Positions 24,242 to 32,964 of a stretch of DNA of 64,000 nucleotides are shown piece by piece. The stretch is from contig CAVXPD010000026.1 in NCBI GenBank assembly GCA_963763575.1, positions 32,157-96,156 of the forward strand, written 5' to 3'. Position 1 is the stretch's first letter. Each line of letters opens with the position of its first letter. The DNA is from Bog-473 sp963763575 (GTDB lineage: Bacteria > Actinomycetota > Acidimicrobiia > Acidimicrobiales > RAAP-2). Both the position numbers and the translations under genes were made by a program. The notes beneath the pieces were generated by a model. The model did no database searches and was not told the DNA's origin. It saw only the letters and a program-made list of their open reading frames with translations.

Positions 24242-24590
24242 CAGAGATCGATCTCCTTCTGCATCAGGGCAGGCGCTTTGGACGGCGCCCCCAGCAGGAA
24301 TGACGCACCGCGCTCTGGGCACGGGACACCGGGGTCAGTCGGGTGCGAAGCGCACCACAAGGAGGTTCCGGCGGCGTCACGGTGCCGCGCCGACGCGACA
24401 CCGGAAGCCTAGGAGCGAAAGCCGAAGGAGTTCAGCTCAGATCGCACGCCGGAGGAGCCAGGATCTGGGGGGTTCGGATTTCATCTGGCTCACCTCCTGG
24501 CCTTGAGTGCGATCTCGTCGGACCATTATAGACGATGCGTTGCCGCTGTCTTGACGGTGCGGCCCACCCCCAGCAGTCACGTCTCCCGCA
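24144..24590 (-). promoter_or_regulatory. Promoter and long structured leader of the NRAMP-related gene
   Basis: A consensus -10, TATAAT, lies at 24530 to 24525. That gives a leader of about 370 bases before the transporter. The leader contains the 15-codon ORF with its hairpin-masked ribosome-binding site, further GC-rich inverted repeats, the GAGATCGATCTC palindrome and the 33-codon overlapping ORF. I looked for M-box (ykoK) and yybP-ykoY riboswitch consensus elements and did not find them. Confidence 0.6.
24437..24484 (-). CDS. 15-residue leader peptide candidate with E-P-P motif
   Basis: Short ORF M-K-S-E-P-P-R-S-W-L-L-R-R-A-I, starting about 35 bases after the predicted transcription start, with a full AGGAGG ribosome-binding site 8 bases before its ATG. 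That site is in the 5' arm of a predicted hairpin: GGAGG-tg-AGCCAG pairs with CTGGCT-CCTCC, and the loop contains the ATG. The acidic-proline start followed by Arg-rich residues resembles, in style only, the MgtL leader of enterobacterial magnesium genes. Confidence 0.5.
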   Translation of the reverse strand: MKSEPPRSWLLRRAI

Positions 24591-24656
24591 ATGAGACTGC
24601 AGTTGCGACTCGATGGCAACGTGCATCGCGGAGATGAGCAGCCGATACTCGGAGCG

Positions 24657-25790
24657 ATGCGGGACGGAGAAGACGATGCCGGACGAGGAGCACACTCGCA
24701 GGCGCACTCTTCTCACTCGCACGCGCACCGGCGTGATCTGGGCCGCGGCCACGAACACGGGTCGCGGCGTCTCGCCGACCGGGGCCGTACCGAGTTCGAA
24801 TCTCTGTTCTGGACCCATTCGCACGACGCGGCCGACTCTGTCGATCAGGCCCTCGAATCGAGCCACGCGGGCATTCGTGCCGTGGGCATTTCCTTCGTCG
24901 TCCTGCTGGCCACCGGCGGGGTGCAGGCCCTGGTCGTCGCAAGCAGCGGATCGGTCGCCCTTCTCGGTGATGCGCTGCACAACGCCGCGGACGGCCTGAC
25001 CGCAATCCCGCTGTGGCTGGCCTTTCGCCTGGGACGCCGGCCGCCGACCCGACGCTTCACCTATGGGTTCGGCAAGGCCGAGGATCTTGCGGGACTGGTT
25101 GTGATCACCCTCATCGCCCTCTCGGCCGCGCTTGCCGGCTACGAGGCCATCGAGCGGTTGCTCCATCCACAGACGATCAGGGGCCTGGGGCTCGTGATGG
25201 CGGCCGCCTTGGTCGGTGCGATCGGCAACGAAGTCGTCGCCCAGTACCGGATCAGGACGGGACGCCGCATCGGCTCGGCCGCCCTGGAGGCGGACGGCAT
25301 CCACGCGCGGACCGACGGCGTCACCTCGTTGCTCGTGCTCTTCGGCGCCATCGGCGTGGCGCTGGGCGCCCCGTGGGCCGACCCGGCCGTCGGCCTCGTG
25401 ATCACCTCGGCCATTGTCGTCGTCGGTTACCAAGCGGCGCGTGGCGTGGGGCAACGGCTCCTCGATGCCGTCGATCCAGCCATCGTCGACGCGATCCGGG
25501 AAACGGTCACGCACGTGCCCGGCGTAATCGACGTGACCCAGGTCCGGGCACGGTGGGCCGGTCACCGGCTCTTGGCGCAGCTCCGCTTGGGCGTGGAAGG
25601 GGACCTCACCGTCGCGGCGGCCCACGAGATCGGCGAGGTCGCCCACCACGAGCTGTTGCACGCGATCGACAATCTCTCGGACGCCATCATCCACGTCGAC
25701 CCGAGCGGCGTCGGGGTCGACCCGCACGCCTCGACCCGGCATCACGAGACGAGCGTCCTCGGTTCTGGCTCGGACCACGACACCGCTTGA
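24657..25790 (+). CDS. Cation diffusion facilitator (CDF) family exporter
   Basis: About 377 residues with a His-rich N-terminus (several S-H and A-H pairs), six hydrophobic segments and a C-terminal cytoplasmic domain. The metal sites are H-N-A-A-D in TM2 and H-A-R-T-D in TM5, each preceded by the conserved Asp (G-D-A-L-H, A-D-G-I-H), as in zinc/cobalt/cadmium CDF proton antiporters. The start is uncertain: ATG 24591 would add 22 residues, and neither has an ideal ribosome-binding site. It is divergent from the NRAMP-related gene, so importer and exporter share one control region. Confidence 0.88.
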   Translation: MRDGEDDAGRGAHSQAHSSHSHAHRRDLGRGHEHGSRRLADRGRTEFESLFWTHSHDAADSVDQALESSHAGIRAVGISFVVLLATGGVQALVVASSGSVALLGDALHNAADGLTAIPLWLAFRLGRRPPTRRFTYGFGKAEDLAGLVVITLIALSAALAGYEAIERLLHPQTIRGLGLVMAAALVGAIGNEVVAQYRIRTGRRIGSAALEADGIHARTDGVTSLLVLFGAIGVALGAPWADPAVGLVITSAIVVVGYQAARGVGQRLLDAVDPAIVDAIRETVTHVPGVIDVTQVRARWAGHRLLAQLRLGVEGDLTVAAAHEIGEVAHHELLHAIDNLSDAIIHVDPSGVGVDPHASTRHHETSVLGSGSDHDTA

Positions 25791-25864
25791 GACCACGAAC
25801 TCGGTGGGTCGGCGGTCCCGGTCGAATCAACAGTGAGCGGGTTCAGTCGCTCGCCGGGGTCACC

Positions 25865-26503
25865 TCAGCCCAAACGGCGGAACGTGTTGCAGTAGAAGAG
25901 GCGACCGCCCGGGGCGCGCCAGTCCGCCCACTCCGCGTAGTCGTCACTGGCCGTACCGCCAAGCCGCGGACCCACGAAGTCGATCATCTTCGAGTAGGTG
26001 CCTTCGGCATCGAGGTTGTCGAACTCGTAGAAGTGCATGTAGCGGGGCTCGGTCTCCGCGACGTTCTCGTACACCGAGATCTGGGTGAACCCTGGGATCC
26101 CGGCAGCCGCGATGTGCCGGATGTGCACGAAGTCGCCCCAGTCACGCAGACGGTCCGACAAGTCGGCGGTTCTCGGGCTGATCCACACCACGAGCAGGCC
26201 GAGGGTGGGTCGGCCGCTGAGGACGCCCTGGCTGGGCCGAGGATGGCGACGGAAGCAGTGAGCTTCGGAGACTCCGGAGGGCGGGGAGGGAGCCTGGAAG
26301 TTCTCGTCGGCCTCGACCACGACCAGGCTGGTGCCGTCGCGGACGCGCAGGGGCAGGTCGGTGCGGCCGGGCACGCAGTTCTCCCACCAGGTCACCCGGT
26401 CCGCGCCCGGCTCCTCGAGGAGCTCCCGGGCGCGCTCCTCGCACGCCTGCGCCGAGGCATCCCCGAGCTCGAGGTAGAGCTTCGTCGTGCAACGCTCCTC
26501 CAC
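25865..26503 (-). CDS. Hypothetical protein, probable dimeric alpha/beta barrel
   Basis: 212 residues, no signal peptide or membrane segment. Several stretches (L-Y-L-E-L-G-D near the start, T-S-L-V-V-V-E-A, Q-I-S-V-Y-E-N-V, Y-M-H-F-Y-E-F-D-N) look like strands of two ferredoxin-like or EthD-like halves. R-L-F-Y-C-N-T-F-R ends the chain. I do not recognise a named family. It is 12 bases downstream of a membrane-protein gene, so the two are probably one operon. Confidence 0.65.
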   Translation of the reverse strand: MEERCTTKLYLELGDASAQACEERARELLEEPGADRVTWWENCVPGRTDLPLRVRDGTSLVVVEADENFQAPSPPSGVSEAHCFRRHPRPSQGVLSGRPTLGLLVVWISPRTADLSDRLRDWGDFVHIRHIAAAGIPGFTQISVYENVAETEPRYMHFYEFDNLDAEGTYSKMIDFVGPRLGGTASDDYAEWADWRAPGGRLFYCNTFRRLG

Positions 26504-26515
26504 GGCTGGCGCTCC

Positions 26516-27076
26516 TCAAGCCGCGCGGGTAGCCCGCTGTGGAAGGACCGACACTTCGGCGTCGCGCAGTCGTTGGAGGACACGGTTCTCCCGCCCGTAG
26601 CCGAGCGGACTGAAAAGGATCGTGTCGAGCGGGAACCAGAAGCCCACCCAGACCAACACCCATCCGGTCGTGTCGGCAATGAGGTTGAGGTTCCCCGTGG
26701 GACCCACCAGTGCGCCCTCGTAGATGACGAGAAGATAGCCCGCGACGGCGATGGGAATACCGACCCACAGCGAAGACAGCCCACCCAGCCAGGTCGCCCG
26801 CCGCTCACGCTCGTTGTAGGTGATGCGGTCGACGCAGTAGCGCCGCAACGCCCCGGCGACCCGCTCGGCCAATCCCTCTTCCAATTTCGACTCGGGCAAT
26901 TCGATCTGCAGCCGGACGCCGCCGCGGATCCGTCGGGAGCGCAGGACGCTGATGCAGAATTCGATCCCGGTGAGATAGTTCCGGTACTCGGAGAAAAGGT
27001 CGGTCGGTGCCAAGACGAACATCTCCTCGACCTCGTTGAGCCTGAGCTCAATGACCCCAAGGTCGTCTGTCCTCAT
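26516..27076 (-). CDS. Hypothetical protein with two membrane segments
   Basis: 186 residues. The first 90 are soluble and start with a strand-rich stretch; R-R-Y-C-V-D-R-I-T-Y-N-E-R-E-R-R precedes two hydrophobic helices (W-V-G-I-P-I-A-V-A-G-Y-L-L-V-I and T-G-W-V-L-V-W-V-G-F-W-F-P-L). A basic cytoplasmic tail follows. No family is recognised. It is upstream of, and probably co-transcribed with, the EthD-like gene. Confidence 0.65.
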   Translation of the reverse strand: MRTDDLGVIELRLNEVEEMFVLAPTDLFSEYRNYLTGIEFCISVLRSRRIRGGVRLQIELPESKLEEGLAERVAGALRRYCVDRITYNERERRATWLGGLSSLWVGIPIAVAGYLLVIYEGALVGPTGNLNLIADTTGWVLVWVGFWFPLDTILFSPLGYGRENRVLQRLRDAEVSVLPQRATRAA

Positions 27077-27165
27077 CTCATAGTTCTATCGACCAGAGGG
27101 GTTGCCTCGCTGGATCCTGTCGCCCCGTGTCGGACCAGAGGTCAGATCCCGCCGCCCGTCCAGAC

Positions 27166-28275
27166 CTAGCGGTGCAACAACCTGCGTCCATAGCTGGCCC
27201 ATGAGGAAGGAATCCTCTTGCGTACCGACAACGGCACCCAGCTCCTCCAGACATCGATCGGCGCGATCTTGGTCGGCTGGGGGCCCCCGGCATCGTCGTT
27301 GACCCGGCTCCGCGGAGAGGTGTCGTAGAGCAGCCGATCAGTGCAGTAGCCGCCCGTCGGATACGGGATCGCATGGACTTCGGCGCAATTGAAGAACGTC
27401 GGCATGGCCCCGAGGGGCATGAAGTGCGCCACCAAACTCTTGCGCGTGAGTGATCGGTCCTCGATCTCTACTCCGCCGTGCATCAGGTCGGCGTGCCAGA
27501 TGAGCACATCGCCCTTCTTCGCCAGAAAGGTCTCGGTCTTGAGTCCACGCTCCTCGCACATCTGCATCGTGGTGTCCAGAATCGTGGCGTATTCCCGGTA
27601 ATCCCCGTCGTGCCCCTTCTCCGTCCCATAGTGCAAGAGTTCGGGCAGTCGATGGCTCCCGGGGACGAATTGGAATTCGCCCGAGCGAGGCTGGACGTCT
27701 TCAAGAGCCACCCATGATGCAGCCATGGCCATCGGCTCGGTCAGGGTGAGTGGCCCGGTGTCGATGTGGAGGTTCTCCTGAGAACCCTTGCGCATCGTCA
27801 TCGTCTGGAACACGACAGGAGGCCGCTCGTAGATCTGAGTCATAAAACGAAGCACTGGTGGCGGAAAGACGAGCTCTCCCGCCCTCGAAAAGTAGCTATG
27901 CACGTCGCTGACCTTGGTGACTTCGTCGTAGTGCTCGCGGTCGATGCAGACGACCTGCCGATTCCAGTGCATGAAGATCGTCTGCGGGGCAACGTCCCAC
28001 GCGGCCTCGAAGAAATCGAGGTACTCGTCAATCAACGACTCGTCGGTGGCCTTGGGGAAAACCACATAGCCGTCATCGATGTATTTGGCCAGTACCTCGG
28101 CGTCGGCATCGCTCACCTCGCCCCTCGAGCGCTTTCCCTCGAGGACGTCATGGGCGTCCCGGCGGTCGACCCACAGGCCTCCGTACCGGCTGCGATACAG
28201 CGGCGGTTCGGCGTCGCCCTCAGGAATCCGGAGCCGAATGCTCTTTGGATCGACCGTCGATGTCGATGTTGGCAT
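27166..28275 (-). CDS. Phytanoyl-CoA dioxygenase (PhyH) family protein
   Basis: 369 residues, Fe(II)/2-oxoglutarate dioxygenase. The iron ligands appear as H-I-D in E-N-L-H-I-D-T-G-P-L and His in A-D-L-M-H-G-G, with G-S-H-R-L-P between them. D-D-G-Y-V-V-F-P-K-A marks the N-terminal strand of the PhyH fold. I chose ATG 28275 because AAGGA lies 9 bases upstream; an in-frame ATG at 28326 would add 17 residues. It stands alone, followed by a long gap upstream. The substrate is unknown; the family hydroxylates lipids and diverse natural products. Confidence 0.85.
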   Translation of the reverse strand: MPTSTSTVDPKSIRLRIPEGDAEPPLYRSRYGGLWVDRRDAHDVLEGKRSRGEVSDADAEVLAKYIDDGYVVFPKATDESLIDEYLDFFEAAWDVAPQTIFMHWNRQVVCIDREHYDEVTKVSDVHSYFSRAGELVFPPPVLRFMTQIYERPPVVFQTMTMRKGSQENLHIDTGPLTLTEPMAMAASWVALEDVQPRSGEFQFVPGSHRLPELLHYGTEKGHDGDYREYATILDTTMQMCEERGLKTETFLAKKGDVLIWHADLMHGGVEIEDRSLTRKSLVAHFMPLGAMPTFFNCAEVHAIPYPTGGYCTDRLLYDTSPRSRVNDDAGGPQPTKIAPIDVWRSWVPLSVRKRIPSSWASYGRRLLHR

Positions 28276-29116
28276 GGTCACCAATCCTTCGTTGCGGAGG
28301 GGGTGCCTCCGTTCGTCGATGAGCAAGGGACGTCGCGTTCGGGCAACCCGGCGATGGTGTCTTCGACCAAAAAGCGGTCCTTGACCAAGAAAAGCTGGTC
28401 CGCTGTGGACTGGGTCCGATCAGCGTTCTCACGGTCAAGGGACAGAAACAAATGGAGGTTGCCCACCTGGAGGTGCTGATCGTCGTGCAGAACGAGCCTC
28501 TCCAAAAGCGTCCTTGCGTCCCCCGACACCCCCGGCTTTATACCACCTCGTACAGGTTCCAACCATCCGCACCAGGGCTGCTTCCGGTGTTCTCTGGGAA
28601 TTGTCGAGGCAGACTCCGCCGTGCCTCCGGACTGGAGTCTGAGGTCCGCGGGGTGGGCGGGGTTCTCCTCGGCTCCGCAACGCAGCACGCACCGGCACCC
28701 AAGAAGCGAACCCGCTCCCCGAGTGGGCGGGGCTCGAGAGCCTCGCGTGAGATTCTCAACGGCACGAATGTGAGATGCACGACGGCATTGACCCCCCGCC
28801 ACCTTCGAGCTCTCAACCCGCCTCGTGCGCCCGACCGGGAAGGTGGCGCTCGTGGGGGTGTCCAGTGAGCCGGCCCCTTCCACATCGAAGATCTCTGGAA
28901 CCCAATGTGACGATGCGAATGGGCCTCGTGGACACCCACTCCACGCTCACCGTTCTCAGCCTCTTGGCCACCGGCCCTACGACGCGGCTCCGTTCATCAC
29001 CCACCGCTTGCCGCTCGACCGCTACATAGACGCCTAAGACGTCTGTTCTTGGGGAGATGAGACCGGGACCCCGAAGATCGTTCTCAGTCAGGCGTGAATC
29101 TGGCATACCCAGCCGG
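28276..29116. other. 840-base gap without a supported gene
   Basis: Several open frames exist on both strands, but none shows a recognisable family, a ribosome-binding site or protein-like composition. It may hold the promoters of the PhyH gene or decayed sequence. I see no repeat or RNA signature. Confidence 0.4.
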
Positions 29117-30184
29117 TCACCCAGTGTCGTTCTCAGCAGCCGACGTGTCCGCGGCCGGAGCTGAACTCATGGCGTCCTTGTCGGCTCCCGCCCTTGGACG
29201 CGTGAGAATGATCTCGACAGATGCGACAACCAGGACGATGGCTGTCACCACCCGTTCACTCTTCCCAACCTCCTTGAAGATTGCGATCAGCTGGATGGAA
29301 ATGGCAATCGCCTGAGCAATCAGTGCGAGGGCAATCGCGCGCATGCCGACAACCTGCTGATCATCGTTGTACACCGTCGGCGATCGGACCCAGGCCGCGT
29401 ACGCGATAAAGAGTGCGCCGAGAGTCCACACAAAATCGTAATGGCCGCTTTGAGAAACACCACGAGCCTGCTGTACGGCGAAGGCTGCGTCCGCGCCCGC
29501 GGAAGCTGCGATCCCCATGCCGACAAAGATCCACATTGCGTCGGGTCGCCAGCCCAACAGCCCATAGATTCCCAAGAGCGCGCCAATCAGCAGGATATCG
29601 AGGACCGGATAGCTGAAGTCCACGGCGGTGGCCAACCACGAATCGGCGGAATGTTCCGCCAGAGGTTGGATGACGAGCCCGAAGCCGACGACCAATATCA
29701 TGAGCACGACTGCGATTCCGTCCATCCAGCGATAAACTTCGAACCTTCGGAAGCGGACTCGCACGAGGAAGACCAGACCCGCCGCCATCAAGGGGTACCA
29801 GAGAAGCCAAAGGGCATCTGCAAACGTGGGGTAGGGGGGATTCGGCTGGCCCCCGTACACGACGCTCCAAGAAATTGTGCCCGCACACCAGAGGGCCGTG
29901 GCAAACCCGAATGACAACCAGGCACGCCGTGCGACTGGTTCGTAGACAGCGCGTGCGAATATGAGAAGTGCAGCAGCGAGAAGCACGGCGTCCGGGATCC
30001 AGCGTTGGAAGAGCGCCGCGGGTCCACCGATCCATTGCAGTTCGTCGAGCGCTTCCAAAGCGGTGAGTGTGATGAGAACGATCCATACCGGGAGAAGCCA
30101 CGGTGGCCCCTCCGTTACCTCACCTTCGGCGTCCACTCGGAAGCGAGTTCCTAGCCTCACTCGGGGCGTGGTCATCGATGTCAT
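29117..30184 (-). CDS. Membrane sensor-like protein (MASE-type region without GGDEF output)
   Basis: About 355 residues with eight or nine hydrophobic helices. The segments Y-P-T-F-A-D-A-L-W-L-L-W-Y-P-L, Y-R-W-M-D-G-I-A-V, V-D-F-S-Y-P-V-L-D-I-L-L-I and Y-D-F-V-W-T-L-G-A-L-F-I are those of the N-terminal membrane region of many actinobacterial diguanylate cyclases. Here the chain ends 60 residues after the last helix in a short Ala/Ser tail, with no GGDEF, EAL or kinase domain. It may be a truncated sensor or a stand-alone ligand-binding membrane protein. Confidence 0.75.
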   Translation of the reverse strand: MTSMTTPRVRLGTRFRVDAEGEVTEGPPWLLPVWIVLITLTALEALDELQWIGGPAALFQRWIPDAVLLAAALLIFARAVYEPVARRAWLSFGFATALWCAGTISWSVVYGGQPNPPYPTFADALWLLWYPLMAAGLVFLVRVRFRRFEVYRWMDGIAVVLMILVVGFGLVIQPLAEHSADSWLATAVDFSYPVLDILLIGALLGIYGLLGWRPDAMWIFVGMGIAASAGADAAFAVQQARGVSQSGHYDFVWTLGALFIAYAAWVRSPTVYNDDQQVVGMRAIALALIAQAIAISIQLIAIFKEVGKSERVVTAIVLVVASVEIILTRPRAGADKDAMSSAPAADTSAAENDTG

Positions 30185-30286
30185 TATCGGCCCGACGTGA
30201 GGATTCGTCGTGCAATTTGGTATCCGACGGCCACATGGCACGTGCGGGCATAGCCCCGAGCCCGGAACGAGAAGCTGCGGCTCTGC

Positions 30287-31096
30287 CTACCCTTGCCGAA
30301 GGGTGCGGACGAAGAAGGCGGTCACCTGGCCCGCCAGCTGCGCCGGGTCGGGCGACTCGTCGGGCGAGCCCAGGCCGTGTCCGCCGCGGTCAACCAGTGT
30401 CAACTCCACTGCATCGCCTGCCTGCCGCAAGCCGTTGGCGAGAGCAACCGACTGTTTCTCGGGCACGATGCGATCGATCGTTCCCTGCTGAATCAGAAAG
30501 GGCGGGTCGCCCGGTGACACGTGGTCGAGCGGGCTGGCGGCAGCCAGCGAGACGTCAGCGCTCGGGGCGACTCCGAACACCCGGTCGATGACACCGGCCG
30601 TCCAACGGGGAAACCGGGCCTCGAGGTCGCTCGGGCCGAACTGGTCCACCACAGCCTGGACGGCTGAACTGACGTCTGGGTGTTCGCCGCCGTTCCAGGC
30701 AGACTCGCTCCCGGTCGTACCGAGCAGTGCGACCAGCTGCCCACCAGCACTGGACCCCCAGGCTCCGATCCGATCGGGCTCGATGCCGAGAGCGTCAGCC
30801 GAGGACCGCAGGAAACGCACTGCGCATTTGGCGTCGACGATCTGGTCGGGCCACCGGTGTTCCGGGGCGAGCCGGTAGTCGATCGAGGCGACCGCGATCC
30901 CGTGCGCCGTGAGCATGGTGGCGGCGGGCGAAGCGGACAGGTCGGTCATGCGCTCGCCGCGCACCCAACCGCCCCCGTGGACCTGCAACACCACGGGAAC
31001 CGGCGTCGCCGATGGCTGCGAAGGCGCAAAGAGGGTCATGGCGAGCCGCTCGCCGTCGGGATCACAGTACGTGACGGTACGAGTGCCGCTCCACAT
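30287..31096 (-). CDS. Alpha/beta hydrolase, HSL/carboxylesterase type
   Basis: 269 residues. Oxyanion motif H-G-G-G-W near residue 41, nucleophile elbow G-S-S-A-G (Ser about 115), catalytic Asp in Q-G-T-I-D-R-I-V and His in R-G-G-H-G-L. These define a hormone-sensitive-lipase-like esterase. The ATG at 31096 has no ribosome-binding site. The same frame stays open upstream to a stop at 31213-31211 and encodes an Arg-rich stretch followed by L-S-V-V-T-V-L-A-T-W-A-L-P-S-G-A-A, which looks like a signal peptide but has no ATG, GTG or TTG. The real N-terminus may be lost or frameshifted. Confidence 0.82.
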   Translation of the reverse strand: MWSGTRTVTYCDPDGERLAMTLFAPSQPSATPVPVVLQVHGGGWVRGERMTDLSASPAATMLTAHGIAVASIDYRLAPEHRWPDQIVDAKCAVRFLRSSADALGIEPDRIGAWGSSAGGQLVALLGTTGSESAWNGGEHPDVSSAVQAVVDQFGPSDLEARFPRWTAGVIDRVFGVAPSADVSLAAASPLDHVSPGDPPFLIQQGTIDRIVPEKQSVALANGLRQAGDAVELTLVDRGGHGLGSPDESPDPAQLAGQVTAFFVRTLRQG

Positions 31097-31225
31097 CGGG
31101 TAGCGAACAGCAGCCCCCGACGGCAGGGCCCAGGTGGCCAGGACCGTAACAACCGAGAGAGAAGAAAAAGACCGCCGCGGCCGGCGGCGCGAGAGCCGGC
31201 GCGCACTGCTTCAAGATAGCGTCGG

Positions 31226-32440
31226 CTAGCCCGCAGCGGCCGTCACGAGGTCGGGCTCCGGCGCTGGCGCAGACTCAGCCTCGCGTCCTCGATCCGGTGC
31301 CGGGATACTCGAGAAGCGGGTCTTGAGGGCGAGGGCGCGAGCCTCGACGAGACGCCACGACACCTCGGCGCAGACCACCGAGGCGAGCAGTGCGCCCACC
31401 ACCCCGGCCAGGCCGAGGCTGCGCAACCAGGTGAGCCAGACGTAGTGCCACAGGTACAGGGCATAGGAGCGCTGGCCGAGGTAGACGAGGGCGGGGCGGG
31501 ACAAGAAGCTCCTGATACCGGTGCCGCGCCCGAGAAGACCAAGGACGAGCACGGGCGAGGCGAGCGACACGGCGACCCACGCCGACACGAACTGCATCTG
31601 GCTCGAAGACTGCTTCAAGACGACGGACGACCATGCGATGGCGCCGAGGGCGAGCGCCATGACCACGGGCCGACCTCGACCGGACAGGACTGCAAGCAGC
31701 GCGTGGCGCCGTTGCCAGGCGAGGGAGGCAAGCCCGCCGGCAAGGAAGGCAGCGCCGCGTGTGTCGGTGCCCATGTCGACCCACGACGAGCCGGGCGACC
31801 AGCCGTGCAGGAAGGCGACGTCGACGAGGGAGGCCACTGTGAGAGCGGCCGCCACCGTGGCAACCCACCGCCGGCCCAAGCGGAGCAAGAGCACCAAGAG
31901 CGGCGCCCACACCAGGTAGAACTGTTCCTCGACCGCGAGCGACCAGAGGTGGCCGAGAGGCACGTAGCCGCTGAACCACCCGAGGACGTTGGCCCAATTG
32001 CTGAGGTACCCGATGCCTGCTCCGACCCCCTCGAGCGCGACCGTCCACCGGACACCCCCGCCGCTGCCGCCGCCGGGGACCGTGGTCATCCATTGCGCCT
32101 GGGGGAAGACGAGGGCCACCGCCAACCAGACGAAGATAAAGAGGTACAGCGCGGGCAGGAGACGCAACGCCCTCCGGGCGAAGAACCTGCGGAGGGAGAC
32201 GGTCCCGGTACGGTCCCGCTCCTCGAGCACCAGCGCCGTGATAAGGAAGCCACTCAGGGCAAAGAAGTAGAACATCGCCACCTGGCCCACCGCCGCGTCC
32301 TTGACCAGGTTGGCGTGTGCGACGAACACGACGAGCCAAGCAGCACCTCGGGCGCCGTCGAGCGCCGGTTGACGTCCGAGACGTTGCGGGCGGAGCGGCG
32401 TCGTCGGCCAATCGACAGAGGCGGAAGAGGTGGCAGGCAC
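31226..32440 (-). CDS. Acyltransferase family 3 (OafA/YrhL-like) membrane protein
   Basis: 404 residues with about ten membrane helices. Family motifs are L-D-G-A-R-G-A-A-W-L-V-V near residue 28, the F-F-A-L-S-G-F-L-I-T segment, R-R-F-F-A-R-R-A-L-R-L-L-P-A-L-Y, and the W-S-L-A-V-E-E-Q-F-Y-L-V-W motif. Such proteins O-acylate sugars of surface polysaccharides, peptidoglycan or secondary metabolites. The C-terminal tail is Pro/Ala-rich and cytoplasmic. There is no glycan gene cluster nearby to name the substrate. Confidence 0.88.
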   Translation of the reverse strand: MPATSSASVDWPTTPLRPQRLGRQPALDGARGAAWLVVFVAHANLVKDAAVGQVAMFYFFALSGFLITALVLEERDRTGTVSLRRFFARRALRLLPALYLFIFVWLAVALVFPQAQWMTTVPGGGSGGGVRWTVALEGVGAGIGYLSNWANVLGWFSGYVPLGHLWSLAVEEQFYLVWAPLLVLLLRLGRRWVATVAAALTVASLVDVAFLHGWSPGSSWVDMGTDTRGAAFLAGGLASLAWQRRHALLAVLSGRGRPVVMALALGAIAWSSVVLKQSSSQMQFVSAWVAVSLASPVLVLGLLGRGTGIRSFLSRPALVYLGQRSYALYLWHYVWLTWLRSLGLAGVVGALLASVVCAEVSWRLVEARALALKTRFSSIPAPDRGREAESAPAPEPDLVTAAAG

Positions 32441-32964
32441 GACATGAACGTTTCCCTGCCGACCCTGGACGGGCCTGAGAGAGGAGTTAGAGGAATTTAA
32501 GAGAATTCAGAAGATTTCATGACCAGCGGAAGTGGAGGCAGGGTCACTCGAGCTGAAACAGCACGCCGTAGGGCGCGTTTCCCGACAACGAAGCAGGTCT
32601 CTCGAGTTGATTGCCGGAGGACGGCTACGGAACCGAGGGATTCTGGACCTCGGCGGACCACAATCCAGATTGCGTACGCATGCATCCGTGTCTGCTCGAG
32701 TTATCGAACTCTTTCGACCTATCTCAACGTCGACGGTGAGGCGGGGTTCGCTTTGGAACGGGTTTATGAGCCGCAGGCCCCCCGTACCCACACGGTTGGT
32801 CTCGGTCTCCGGCGGAACGGGCAGTCGACGGCAAGCAGATCGCGCTGGCCCGCAGCAACGGAGGTCCGTGCAATGTGGTTGGTGTGTTAGAAATTCAGCC
32901 GTCGAGCCGGTACGGGTACAAGGAGGGGTAGACCCTCCCTTGTAAGTAGAGGGGCGAAGCCAGA
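32441..32964. other. 524-base gap; hairpin before a secreted-protein gene
   Basis: No gene supported. At 32919-32942 the sequence forms a strong imperfect hairpin, CAAGGAGGG and CCCTCCCTTG, which would hide a GGAGGGG stretch. It ends 22 bases before the next start codon, where GAGGGG could serve as ribosome-binding site. It may regulate translation or terminate upstream transcription. Confidence 0.45.

Noticed and set aside
24144..24530. M-box magnesium riboswitch before the NRAMP-related gene
   Set aside because: Only GGTGAG is shared with the M-box; the following GCUCC and UGCC elements are not in place, and the word overlaps the ribosome-binding site of the short leader ORF.
24790..24815. 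GTTCGAATC word resembling a tRNA T-arm
   Set aside because: It lies inside the CDF gene in coding frame, and no acceptor stem or anticodon arm can be built around it.
28278..28939. Minus-strand ORFs of 130-200 codons in the gap upstream of the PhyH gene
   Set aside because: No ribosome-binding site, no hydrophobic core pattern and no family motif; the three overlapping frames are equally unconvincing.
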